A stretch of 64,000 bases of DNA from Methylocystis echinoides (GTDB taxonomy: Bacteria > Pseudomonadota > Alphaproteobacteria > Rhizobiales > Beijerinckiaceae), in assembly GCF_027923385.1 (NCBI RefSeq), contig NZ_BSEC01000001.1, positions 3,632,001-3,696,000 of the forward strand. Reading direction: 5' to 3'. Below, one piece after another: positions 26,976-36,388 of this stretch (positions within the stretch are counted from its first letter, which is position 1; each line of letters begins with the position of its first letter). The notes beneath the pieces are model-generated. The model saw only the letters and a list, made by a program, of their open reading frames with translations. It did no database searches and was not told the origin of the DNA. Both the position numbers and the translations under genes were made by a program.

Positions 26976-29900
26976 ATGTCATTACGCGCATCGTCGGAAC
27001 CGCCGGCCATCGCCGTTTCTTTTGACCTTCAGGCCGCACGAACGCCCGCGAAGACGGCGCTCATCGACCGCGCCGGCGCTCTTTCCTACGGGGAACTGCG
27101 CATCCTGAGCGACCGGCTCGCGCATTATCTCCTGTCCTGCGGGCTTGCGCGTGGCGACGCTGTCGCCGTGATGATTGACGGCTCACGCTGGAGCGTCGTC
27201 TCGGCTCTGGCGATTCTCAAGGCCGGCGGCGCGTATGCGCCGATTGATCCTGCATATCCGCCCACGCGGATCGCCGCGATCTTCGACGCAAGCCAGGCTC
27301 AACTCGTGCTTGTTCAGGGCGCCTCCCGGGTAGAGACGCCGCCCGCCTGCGTCTCGATTGATCCCGAAACGGCCGCCCGTCATGTCTGCCCGGACGGGCC
27401 GCCTCCCGGCAGCGTCAACCCGCTCGATCTCGCCTATCTGATCCACACCTCCGGTTCGACCGGGAAGCCCAAGGCGATCCTGCAGACGCATCGGTGCCTC
27501 GCCAATTTCATTGACTGGCAGGTCAAACTGTCCGGCCTGGGCGAAGGTCGCCGCGTTCTTCAATGCGCCTCTCCCAGCTTCGACGTTTCGATCCAGGAAA
27601 TTTTCTACACCCTGGTTTCGGGCGGCTGCTTTTATCTCACCGACAGCGCCACGCGACGCAACCTTCACGAAATGGCCCGACTCATTTCCGAACAGGAAAT
27701 CGAGGTCGTGGATCTGCCATTCTCCGCCATCAACATTCTGTTCGGCGCCGAGGCGCTCCTGCCACATGTCCCTGCCCTGCGTCACCTGATCAGCGCGGGG
27801 GAAATTCTGCACGTGACGCCGGCGCTGGAGGCGTTTCTCGCCCGAAACCCGCGAGTGGTTCTTCATAATCATTACGGCCCGGCGGAAACCCACATGCTGA
27901 CGAGCCACAGTCTGCGGCATGGCGAAGGCGTCGAACGTCGCCCACCGCTCGGGCGGATCATACCAAACGTCCACGCCTGTCTGCTTGACGAGGCGTTACG
28001 CCCGGCGCCCCATGGCGAGGTTGGAGAGATTGCCATCGGCGGGCATGGCCTGGCGCGCGGTTATCGAGACCCCGCGATGACCGCGGCGCGCTTTGCGCCG
28101 CACCCCTTCCATCCCGGCGAGCGCATCTATCTCACCGGCGACCTTGGCCGCTGGCGGGCGAATGGGGAACTGGAGTTCCTCGGCCGCCGCGATGATCAGG
28201 TCAAGATACGTGGCTATCGAGTCGAGCTTGCGGAAGTCGAGGCGGCGCTTCGCCGCGCGCCGGGCGTCGTGCAGGGCGCGGCGACCGTTCGCCTCGATGC
28301 GACAGGCAGCCTGGAACTGTGCGCCTTCGTGAATGAAACCGCGGCCGACGAAGCGCAACTGCGCGCGTTTCTGCTTGGCACGCTGCCGGACTACATGCAA
28401 CCCGCCCGGATTTTTCACGTGGCGCGTCTTCCGGTTTCGCCGAACGGAAAGGTTGACCGCCACGCTCTCGGAGAGCTGGCGGAACAAAGGATCAAGACCC
28501 GGCGCAGGCCGCCGTCGGGCGACCCGGTCGAGCGTCGCATCGCCGAAATCTGGAGCGACATTCTCGAGCGCCCGTTGGAGGCGACCGACGATCTGTTCTC
28601 GATGGGCTGTGACAGCCTGAAGGTGGCGAAGATCGCCACGCGGATGACGCAGGCGTTCGGGCAAGCCATCGACCTTCGTTCGCTCTTCGAAAATCCGACC
28701 ATCCAGTCATTTGCGCAGTTCCTGCGGAACAGCAACGGCGCTGCGCCCCCGCTGCCGCCGATTTTGCCAGCGGCCGACGCCGCCGTTGCGCCCGCGTCGG
28801 ACGCGCAATTGGGATTGTGGCTGTTCGATCAGCGCGCGGGCGCGGACCGGATTGCATATAATTTCATCGACGGTTTCTGGTTCGACGGCCCCTGCGACCC
28901 CGCGCGGATCGAGCTGGCCCTGAGGGCCTGCATCAGTCGACACGAGACATTGCGCTCAACCCTCAATCTGGAGGCGGGACGGCTCGTTCAGCGCGTCCAC
29001 CCGGTCTCATCGGCGACCGTCGACGTCCTTCGCCCGCAGGAGGAAGGGGACCCTTTCGCGGTTTCCGCGCGGATCGGTCGCGCGCTCGTCACGCGCCCCT
29101 TCGACCTCGCCCGCGGGCCGACGACCCACGCGGTGATCCTGCACTTCCCCGACTCCGGCGCAATGCTCCTCCTCGCCATCCACCACGCCTTCAGCGACGC
29201 CCGATCGAGCGAGATCCTGCTCGCCGACCTGCGCCGGGCCTATGAGCAGATCAGCAAGTCGGCTAACTGTGAACTTTCGCGCCTCCCGCTGCAATATCGG
29301 GACTTCGCGGTTTGGCAGGCCGGTGTTGTAACGAGCGCTTACGGAGACGCCGCGCGCGGCTTCTGGCGTGATGTGCTGGCGGGCCGTCCGGACGCCGCCA
29401 GCCTCCCGCCCGACCGGGCCTCATCTTCCTCTGGCCTGCCGGGGAGCTCTCTGAAAGAAGAGATCGCCGCCGATCTCGTCGATCGCCTTCGGGCCCTCTC
29501 CGGCGTCAACGGCGTCACGCTGTATGTGTGGTTGCTCGCGGCCTTCGCGGCGACCCTCGCTGAATGGACGCAGCGCCGCGACCTTGTCTTCGCGACGGCC
29601 CTCGCGTGTCGCGATCATCCGGCGCTCGACGAACAGGTTGGACTCTACGCCAATCTCTGTCTGATGCGGCTCCGGGTCGAAAAGGACGCCAGCTTTTCAG
29701 AACTGGGCGCACAGGCGCGGTTGCTCGTGGCTCAAATGCGGACCTTCGCATTCTACCCCTTTGCCCGGATCGTCTCGGATGTGTCGGAAGCGCGCGCGCC
29801 GGGAGGCGGGCCGCCCTTCGAGATCGGCTTTCAGTTCATCGAGCACGATCCCGCCAGGGAGGCGCCGGAACCACGACAAGCCTTCACGATCTGGGCAGAC

Positions 29901-30104
29901 CGCGCGCGAAATCCGCTGTGGGTGACGATCGAATCGTCGCCACGCGGCATCTCCCTGCTGGTCGAATATCACCGCCTGCGATATTCGGCTGAAAGGATTG
30001 CGGCGTTCACGGGAGATTTCGTCGAAAGGCTGGAACAGCTCATGCGCGATCCCGACGGGCCGGCGCGCGCAGGGGCGCCCGCATTCGTGGACGCGCCCGC
30101 ATGA
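26976..30104 (+). CDS. NRPS 1: A-T-C (module 1, proline-like A domain)
   Basis: 1042 residues from ATG 26976 (AAGG upstream; an in-frame TTG lies at 26970). Adenylation domain residues ~15-500: LIHTSGSTGKPKA near 154, core motif FDVSIQEIF near 203, NHYGPAETHM and GDLGRW. Carrier domain with MGCDSLKVAK, serine near 545. Condensation domain ~600-1030 with HHAFSDA near 735, a variant of HHxxxDG with Ala for Gly. Specificity residues read by alignment to GrsA are D-V-Q-D-I-A-H-M-L-K, close to the proline code DVQLIAHVVK but with Asp at position 278. With no C domain before it, this is the starter module; its C domain passes the residue to NRPS2. The operon continues with an ATGA overlap. Confidence 0.93.
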   Translation: MSLRASSEPPAIAVSFDLQAARTPAKTALIDRAGALSYGELRILSDRLAHYLLSCGLARGDAVAVMIDGSRWSVVSALAILKAGGAYAPIDPAYPPTRIAAIFDASQAQLVLVQGASRVETPPACVSIDPETAARHVCPDGPPPGSVNPLDLAYLIHTSGSTGKPKAILQTHRCLANFIDWQVKLSGLGEGRRVLQCASPSFDVSIQEIFYTLVSGGCFYLTDSATRRNLHEMARLISEQEIEVVDLPFSAINILFGAEALLPHVPALRHLISAGEILHVTPALEAFLARNPRVVLHNHYGPAETHMLTSHSLRHGEGVERRPPLGRIIPNVHACLLDEALRPAPHGEVGEIAIGGHGLARGYRDPAMTAARFAPHPFHPGERIYLTGDLGRWRANGELEFLGRRDDQVKIRGYRVELAEVEAALRRAPGVVQGAATVRLDATGSLELCAFVNETAADEAQLRAFLLGTLPDYMQPARIFHVARLPVSPNGKVDRHALGELAEQRIKTRRRPPSGDPVERRIAEIWSDILERPLEATDDLFSMGCDSLKVAKIATRMTQAFGQAIDLRSLFENPTIQSFAQFLRNSNGAAPPLPPILPAADAAVAPASDAQLGLWLFDQRAGADRIAYNFIDGFWFDGPCDPARIELALRACISRHETLRSTLNLEAGRLVQRVHPVSSATVDVLRPQEEGDPFAVSARIGRALVTRPFDLARGPTTHAVILHFPDSGAMLLLAIHHAFSDARSSEILLADLRRAYEQISKSANCELSRLPLQYRDFAVWQAGVVTSAYGDAARGFWRDVLAGRPDAASLPPDRASSSSGLPGSSLKEEIAADLVDRLRALSGVNGVTLYVWLLAAFAATLAEWTQRRDLVFATALACRDHPALDEQVGLYANLCLMRLRVEKDASFSELGAQARLLVAQMRTFAFYPFARIVSDVSEARAPGGGPPFEIGFQFIEHDPAREAPEPRQAFTIWADRARNPLWVTIESSPRGISLLVEYHRLRYSAERIAAFTGDFVERLEQLMRDPDGPARAGAPAFVDAPA

Positions 30105-33100
30105 CGCTCGCCGTGGCGCCCCGGCAATTGGATTCAGGGGCGCTTTGTGCGGCGTTCGGCGCTGTCGCGGATGCTTACCCCGACGCCGTCGCGGTGCGTT
30201 TCGACGAGCGGGAGCTGACCTATCGCGAACTCGCAATCCGATCGACTCGTCTGGCCGCCCATCTGCGCGCACAGGGGCTGCGGCCCGGCGACATTGCGGC
30301 GCTCTATGGCGAACTGACCGAACCGCTGATTGTCGGCCTGATCGCCATTCTCAAATGCGGCGCCGCCTATGCGCCGTTGGACATGGAGAGCCCGCCCCAG
30401 CGGCTTGCGCATATCCTCGACGCATGTCGTCCCCGGCTCCTTCTTTGTACGGAGCCGCCGCCGCCGCTGTGTTCGGCGGGCTGGCCTGTCGTCGACATCG
30501 CCGATCCCGCGGGCTGGGCAGACGCGGAGGCGCCGCCGGCGGATTTATCCAGCGGCGAGTCGCTCGCCTATGTCATCTTCACATCCGGCTCGACCGGCGC
30601 GCCCAAGGGGGTCATGGTCGCGCAGTCCTCGGTGCTTGCGCTCGCCCGCAACCCGATATTCTGTCGGATTGGCCCGGGCGTACGCGTCCTGCGCGCGTCC
30701 AGCCTTGCATTCGACGGCTCTGTTTTCGAGATTTTCGGCGCGCTGCTCAACGGCGGCGCGCTCGTCGTCGCCGACGCGCTGGCCCGACGATCCGTTGCGG
30801 AAATCTGCCGCAAGCTGCGCACGGAGGTGGACGTCGCCTTTCTGACCACCGCCCTCTTCAACCGGGTCGTCGATCTCGATCCTCTGGCGATCGCCCATGT
30901 CGACTGCCTGTTGTTTGGCGGTCAGGCCTGCTCCCTCGATCATGTCCTGCGCGCGGCGCCGCTGCAGAAACGGCCCGGCGCGCTGACCAATGCCTATGGC
31001 CCGACGGAAACGACGGTCTTCGCCATCTTTCATCCGGTCCCGCGCCAGCCTGATCCGCAGAAGCCTTTCCCCATCGGCCAGCCGAGCGGGAAGATCGAGG
31101 CCTTCATCGTCGACGAAGCGGGATCGCCGTGTCCGCCGGGCGTGACGGGGGAAATTCTCCTCGGCGGACCGGGGGTGGCGATCGGCTATCTCAATGATGC
31201 GCGGCTGACGGCCGAACGTTTCCGCCCGCATCCTCGAGAGCCCGGACAGCGCGTCTACCACAGCGGCGACTACGGCTACTGGAACGAAAACCACGAGCTG
31301 ATTTTTGTTGGTCGCAAGGACAATCTGGTCAAGATCCGGGGCTATCGCCTCAACCTCGAGGAAGTCGCGCAGGCGCTGCGCCAATGCGCTGATGTGAAGG
31401 AAGCGGTCGTCTGCTCCGTTCGCGGAGCGGATGGCGACGACGAGCTTGCGGCCTATGTCGAATTTGGCGCGCCGCATGGCGACGCCGCCGGACTCGCGGC
31501 GCAGTTGCGGGCCTGTCTGCCGCCCTCGATGATCCCCGCCCGTTTCATCATGGGCGCCTTCGAGCTGAATGCGAATGGCAAGATCGGCCTGGACAGTTTC
31601 GTCCCGATCGCGCCTCCCCGCCCGCTGGCGCCGGCGCGTGCGGGCTCCGAGGCGCTGGAGGCGCTGCGCGCGATCTGGCGCGACATCGTGGGACGCGAGG
31701 AAATTGGCGATGAAGATAACTTCTTCGATGTGGGCGGCCACAGCCTGCGGGCGGCGGCGCTCCTCGCGCGGGTCGCCGATCAGTTTGGCGTCGATCTCGA
31801 GCTTCGCGACGTCTTCGACTTCCCGCTTCTGGTGGACCTCGCCGAGCGGATTGCGCAGAAGAAGCCTGAAAACGCCGCTTCCGCGCCGCACGCCGACGAG
31901 GATTTGCCGCTCACAGCGGCGCAGGCGGAAATCTGGCCGCTCGCAAGTGTCCCGCTCGGCGCGTTCCCCGCATTCCATATTCCCGAGAGCTGGCTTTTTC
32001 GAGGGGACCTCGACATCGATGCGCTTCAACGCGCGTTACGGTCGCTGATCGACCGGCACGAGGCGCTGCGTATCGGCTTCGTCGAGCAGGAAGGCGGCAT
32101 TGCGCAACGCATCCATCCCCCCGACCTCGCCTTCGACATGCCGGTCGTCGATCTCAGCGGGCTGACGTCTCAGGCGCAGATGGGCGAACTCACCCGGTTG
32201 CGCGACGCCGAGGCCCATGCGCCTTTCGTATTCGATACGCCCCCACTGATGCGCGCGCGACTTCTTCGCTTGGGGACGGACCAGCACCTTCTTCTGCTCA
32301 CGCTCCATCACCTGATCGCAGACGGGAGCGCGTTGGGCGTTCTTCGGCGGGAGCTGGCGCGCGCCTATTCGGACATTCTCGCCGGACGCGCGCCCGCGCA
32401 TGAGGCGCCTCCCGCGAGCTTTCGCGACCATGTTCGACGGGAGGAACGCAAAGCCGCGCGGCGCGACCCGGCGACGCTTGATTATTTTCGACGCACCTTC
32501 GGGGATCTCGAACGATCGGAACTGCCGACCGACTTCCCGAGGCGTCCGGGGCGGCGCGGGCGAGCGGGCCGCCGAAGCCATGTGCTTCCGGCGGCGCTGA
32601 AGGATCGACTGGCGTCGCACGCAGCCGACGCGTCGACGACCCTGTTTGTCGCCTGCGCGGCGCTCGTCATGATCCTCTTGCGCAGACAGAGCGGCGCGCC
32701 CAACCCATCCATCGGCTTTCCCTACGCCGGCCGGGACGACCCAGGCGCCGCAAGACTTGTCGGCAGCCTCGCCAGACTGCGTCCGCTGACCTTGCCGATC
32801 GATGACATGGACACGGGCCTCGACGTCGTGCCCGCGTTGCAAAGAGCCGTGCTGGAGGCGATCCGGAACAGCGACACGCCGCTCTCCGTGGCCGTCGCCG
32901 GGTTGAAGCTCCCGCCCCGTGATCTGGGTCCGGCGCTCTTTGACGTTGTCGTGTCGTTTCACGACGCGACGCTGACCGATCTGCCAGACAGCGCGCCGCG
33001 GTTCTTCACGGAGGAACTCACTGTCGAACGACTCCCGGACATTTACGCGGCAAGCCCTTACGACCTCGCCTTCGCCTTCATCGACGAAAGCGAAGGCCTT

Positions 33101-36100
33101 CGCGTGAACGCGGAATTCGACGCCGCGCTGTTCTCGGGCGAGCGGGTCGAACGCATGCTGCGCCAGATCGAGACGCTGGCGCGAAGTCTTTGTGAACGGC
33201 CGCGCGAACCGATTTGCCGTCTCCCACTGCTGGGCCCGGAAGAAGCGGGACTCCTCCGAAGCTGGTGCGAAAGCCCGGCGCTAGCAGTCGAACGCAGGAC
33301 GATGATGGCGGAAATCCTCGCCCAGGCGGAAGCGGCCCCGGAGGTGATCGCGGTTTGTGGCGCCGGCGGCGAACTCAGCTGGCGCGAATTGATCGGGCGG
33401 GCGCGCGGGATCGCCTTTCGCCTCGTCCATGTCCATGGGGTGCGGCGCGGCGAGATCGTTCTCCTCGCAATGGACTGGTCAATCTGGTGCGCCCCCGCCA
33501 TCCTCGGCGTCTGGCTCGCCGGCGGCGCCTATCTCGCCTTCGACCAGAAGCGCGCGGCGCGCCGTTTCCTCGATGATGCGAAATCCCTGAACTGCCGCGT
33601 CGCCCTTCACCTCGCGGCCGATGTCCCGCCCGAGGGCTTCATCGGCGTCGACGCGTGCGCGCCGCCGCTGCCGGACGCCGCCGCCGAGGCTTTCGATGCC
33701 GTTAGCCTCGACGACCTCGCCTATGTCGTGTCCACGACCGGCTCCTCGGGTCGCGCCAAATTCGTGCTGGCGGAACATGGAAATCTCGCCTGCTGGGTGC
33801 AGGATCAGGCGTCATTGCTGAAGATTGGTCCCTCGGACCGCGTTCTCCAATGCATGGCGCTGCTCTTTGATCCCGCGATCTTCTTCCTGTGTCTGGGTCT
33901 CAGTCGCGGCGCGCGGGTCGTCTGGTGCGATCGGGAGACGGCGCAGGACAGGGAGGCCTTGCGAGAGGTCGTTTCAGCGCAGGCCGTCACCATCATGGGC
34001 GCAAGCTCGGGCCAGCTCGTCGCATTCGGTTCACCGCCCGAGTCGGTGCGCGCGCTGATCGGCGGCGGCGAACCGATCGCCGTCGAGCAGGTGAGGCGGA
34101 TCGCGCCGGAACGGGTCTTCGTCAATCAATACGGGCCTTCCGAGGCGGCCTGCGTCACCGCGCATTGTGTCGAGGGATCGCACGCCGAGGGCGACGGGCC
34201 GCTGCCGATCGGCCGGCCGCTGGCGGGCGTCGTCGTCGCGCTGCTGGACAAGCATCTTCAGCCGACGCCGATCGGCGTGCCGGGAGAACTATTCGTGACA
34301 GGGCCCGGAGTCGCGCGCGGCTACGCAAACCGGAGCGCGGAGACGGCCGAGGCCTTTCGCCCGCATCCGGACAAGCCCGGCGCGCGCATGTATCGAACCG
34401 GCGATCTGGCGCGCTTCCGGGGCGACGGCGCGCTTGAGTTCCTCGGCCGCGTCGACCGCCAGCAGAAAGTGCGCGGCTATCGCGTCGATCTCGACGCGAT
34501 AGCGGCCATCCTCGAGCGGGAACCGAGAATCCGCCGCGCTGTGGCGGTCAGCGAAGGGGACCCCGGCAAGGAGACGATCCTCGCCTTTGTCGAGACCGAT
34601 GGGACGCCCGACCGGCTGACGCTGAATCAGGCCCTCGCCGCGCGCCTGCCGCAATATATGTTGCCCGGCCGCTACGTCGCTTTGCCCCGCTTTCCAGAGG
34701 CCGGGAATGGCAAGATAAACCTTGCGGCGCTGAAATCCCTGGCCCCGCCCCCGACCGAAGAAGGCCCGCGTCCGTCCCCCGCGCGTGGCGACGCCGCAGA
34801 GATACGCGAGGCCTTCGCCCGCGTGCTGGCGCTCGATGTAACTCTCGACGCCGACTTCTTCGAAGCCGGCGGAGACAGCCTGAAGGCGCTTCAACTGGTT
34901 GCGCTGTTGAGGCGGGAACAGGGCTACGACGTCGCGCTGACCGATGTGTTCCAGCGCAGGACTCCACACGCCTTGACGGCAGCTCTCGCCGGCCGGGGGC
35001 GTGAGACGAAATGGCCGGCTCAGGAGCGGCGGCCCGACGCTGAGACCTATCCGGCGACCTTCGCCCAGATGCGGCTCTGGGTCGCCGACCAGACGAGTCC
35101 CGCCCCCGGCGCGCTGGCCTCGCATATGCGCATCGTCCTGACTGGTCCCCTCGACGTCGCCGCGCTCGAAAACAGCTTCAACCGGCTGATCGACCGGCAT
35201 GAAGCATTACGGACGCGGCTGGTGGTGATCGATGGCGAACTGCGGCAAGCGATTGCGCCCGTCGCCGGATTTACATTGCGTCGCGCGGTCGCCGCCGACG
35301 AGAGCGACGCGCGGGCGATCGCGCGACGCGAAGCGGAAGCCGGCATTGATCTCGCCGCCTGTCCCCCCATGCGTGGGCTCCTCATCACAATCGAGGCGGA
35401 GCTTCATCACCTCGTCATCGCGGTCCATCATGCGCATTGCGACGGCGACGCCGCCGCGATTCTGCTGCAGGAGCTGCGGGAGAGCTACAAGTCGTCCGAG
35501 GACGGCGTCGGGGTTTCCACCGGCGCCACGCCCCGCGATTACGCCTACTGGGAACGCGACCTTCTTGCGGGAGCGTTTGGCGACAGGCTCGCCGGCTTCT
35601 GGCGAAACCGCCTCAAGACGGCGCCGGCTGCGAGCGGCCTTCCCGGCAGCCGTCCCGACGCTGAACCAGCGCAACACTGGCGCGGCGCCATCGTCAGCGC
35701 GCGCCTGTCGGAGGCGCTCTCGGACGACATCAGAGCCCTGGCGCTGCGACATGGCGCAACACCGTTCCTGGTCGTCCTCGCAGCGCTGGCGGCGCTGACC
35801 CGCCGATACGCTCGCGAGGATGACGTCCTGCTGGGATTTCCGGCCTCCGTCCGACAGGACAATGCGCTTGAGCCCGTCATTGGCTGTTTCATAAATCCAA
35901 TCCCGCTTTTGATAAGCGCGCCGCTGCAGCAGTCGGTCGACGATTTTCTCGCGCATGTGCGCGACGCCTGCGTCGGCGCGCTGGAGCACCGGCACTACCC
36001 GCACGAGCGCATCATCGCCGACATGCGCCTGTCCGGCCGGCCGACCGCCCTCTTCCGCCTCGGATGCACCTGGACCGACGACGCCGAGCGTCTTTTTCGC

Positions 36101-36388
36101 GGCGGCGAAACGAAAGGCCTTTTCTGGTCGGCGCCCGAGGAGATCCTGATTTTCGCCAAGAGCGATTTCTGGCTGCATGGCGGCGAGCGTGGCCAACACT
36201 TTGCGCTCGATATCGAATATCGCACGGCGCTCTATGACAAGGACGAGATTCTTGCGTATCTGCGAAGCCTGGAGCATATTCTCAAACAGTTTACCGAAGC
36301 GCCCCAGCAACCCCTGCATCAGATATTCAACGCGCTGGACGCGCCCCGTTCCGATAGTCGTTCATTTTTCAATTGGAACCGTTCATGA
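30101..36388 (+). CDS. NRPS 2: A-T-C-A-T-C (modules 2 and 3)
   Basis: 2095 residues. Module 2: A domain with YVIFTSGSTGAPKGV near 156 and FDGSVFEIF near 203; carrier VGGHSLRAA (Ser ~547); C domain with LHHLIADGS near 734. Its eye-read pocket D-G-F-F-L-G-A-V-F-K closely resembles isoleucine codes (DGFFLGVVYK). Module 3: A domain from ~1090 with an unusual core, VVSTTGSSGRAKFV instead of TSGTTGxPKG, and FDPAIFFLC. The pocket D-P-F-I-I-G-Q-C-V-K matches nothing I know. Carrier AGGDSLKAL (Ser ~1591); last C domain VHHAHCDGD near 1774. Genes on both sides are coupled by 4-bp overlaps. The boundaries fall after C domains, so the assembly line runs A-T-(C-A-T)-C across proteins. Confidence 0.93.
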   Translation: MTLAVAPRQLDSGALCAAFGAVADAYPDAVAVRFDERELTYRELAIRSTRLAAHLRAQGLRPGDIAALYGELTEPLIVGLIAILKCGAAYAPLDMESPPQRLAHILDACRPRLLLCTEPPPPLCSAGWPVVDIADPAGWADAEAPPADLSSGESLAYVIFTSGSTGAPKGVMVAQSSVLALARNPIFCRIGPGVRVLRASSLAFDGSVFEIFGALLNGGALVVADALARRSVAEICRKLRTEVDVAFLTTALFNRVVDLDPLAIAHVDCLLFGGQACSLDHVLRAAPLQKRPGALTNAYGPTETTVFAIFHPVPRQPDPQKPFPIGQPSGKIEAFIVDEAGSPCPPGVTGEILLGGPGVAIGYLNDARLTAERFRPHPREPGQRVYHSGDYGYWNENHELIFVGRKDNLVKIRGYRLNLEEVAQALRQCADVKEAVVCSVRGADGDDELAAYVEFGAPHGDAAGLAAQLRACLPPSMIPARFIMGAFELNANGKIGLDSFVPIAPPRPLAPARAGSEALEALRAIWRDIVGREEIGDEDNFFDVGGHSLRAAALLARVADQFGVDLELRDVFDFPLLVDLAERIAQKKPENAASAPHADEDLPLTAAQAEIWPLASVPLGAFPAFHIPESWLFRGDLDIDALQRALRSLIDRHEALRIGFVEQEGGIAQRIHPPDLAFDMPVVDLSGLTSQAQMGELTRLRDAEAHAPFVFDTPPLMRARLLRLGTDQHLLLLTLHHLIADGSALGVLRRELARAYSDILAGRAPAHEAPPASFRDHVRREERKAARRDPATLDYFRRTFGDLERSELPTDFPRRPGRRGRAGRRSHVLPAALKDRLASHAADASTTLFVACAALVMILLRRQSGAPNPSIGFPYAGRDDPGAARLVGSLARLRPLTLPIDDMDTGLDVVPALQRAVLEAIRNSDTPLSVAVAGLKLPPRDLGPALFDVVVSFHDATLTDLPDSAPRFFTEELTVERLPDIYAASPYDLAFAFIDESEGLRVNAEFDAALFSGERVERMLRQIETLARSLCERPREPICRLPLLGPEEAGLLRSWCESPALAVERRTMMAEILAQAEAAPEVIAVCGAGGELSWRELIGRARGIAFRLVHVHGVRRGEIVLLAMDWSIWCAPAILGVWLAGGAYLAFDQKRAARRFLDDAKSLNCRVALHLAADVPPEGFIGVDACAPPLPDAAAEAFDAVSLDDLAYVVSTTGSSGRAKFVLAEHGNLACWVQDQASLLKIGPSDRVLQCMALLFDPAIFFLCLGLSRGARVVWCDRETAQDREALREVVSAQAVTIMGASSGQLVAFGSPPESVRALIGGGEPIAVEQVRRIAPERVFVNQYGPSEAACVTAHCVEGSHAEGDGPLPIGRPLAGVVVALLDKHLQPTPIGVPGELFVTGPGVARGYANRSAETAEAFRPHPDKPGARMYRTGDLARFRGDGALEFLGRVDRQQKVRGYRVDLDAIAAILEREPRIRRAVAVSEGDPGKETILAFVETDGTPDRLTLNQALAARLPQYMLPGRYVALPRFPEAGNGKINLAALKSLAPPPTEEGPRPSPARGDAAEIREAFARVLALDVTLDADFFEAGGDSLKALQLVALLRREQGYDVALTDVFQRRTPHALTAALAGRGRETKWPAQERRPDAETYPATFAQMRLWVADQTSPAPGALASHMRIVLTGPLDVAALENSFNRLIDRHEALRTRLVVIDGELRQAIAPVAGFTLRRAVAADESDARAIARREAEAGIDLAACPPMRGLLITIEAELHHLVIAVHHAHCDGDAAAILLQELRESYKSSEDGVGVSTGATPRDYAYWERDLLAGAFGDRLAGFWRNRLKTAPAASGLPGSRPDAEPAQHWRGAIVSARLSEALSDDIRALALRHGATPFLVVLAALAALTRRYAREDDVLLGFPASVRQDNALEPVIGCFINPIPLLISAPLQQSVDDFLAHVRDACVGALEHRHYPHERIIADMRLSGRPTALFRLGCTWTDDAERLFRGGETKGLFWSAPEEILIFAKSDFWLHGGERGQHFALDIEYRTALYDKDEILAYLRSLEHILKQFTEAPQQPLHQIFNALDAPRSDSRSFFNWNRS

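Noticed and set aside
30545..32029. Minus-strand frame of 494 codons
   Set aside because: Antisense to NRPS2 A-T-C domains.
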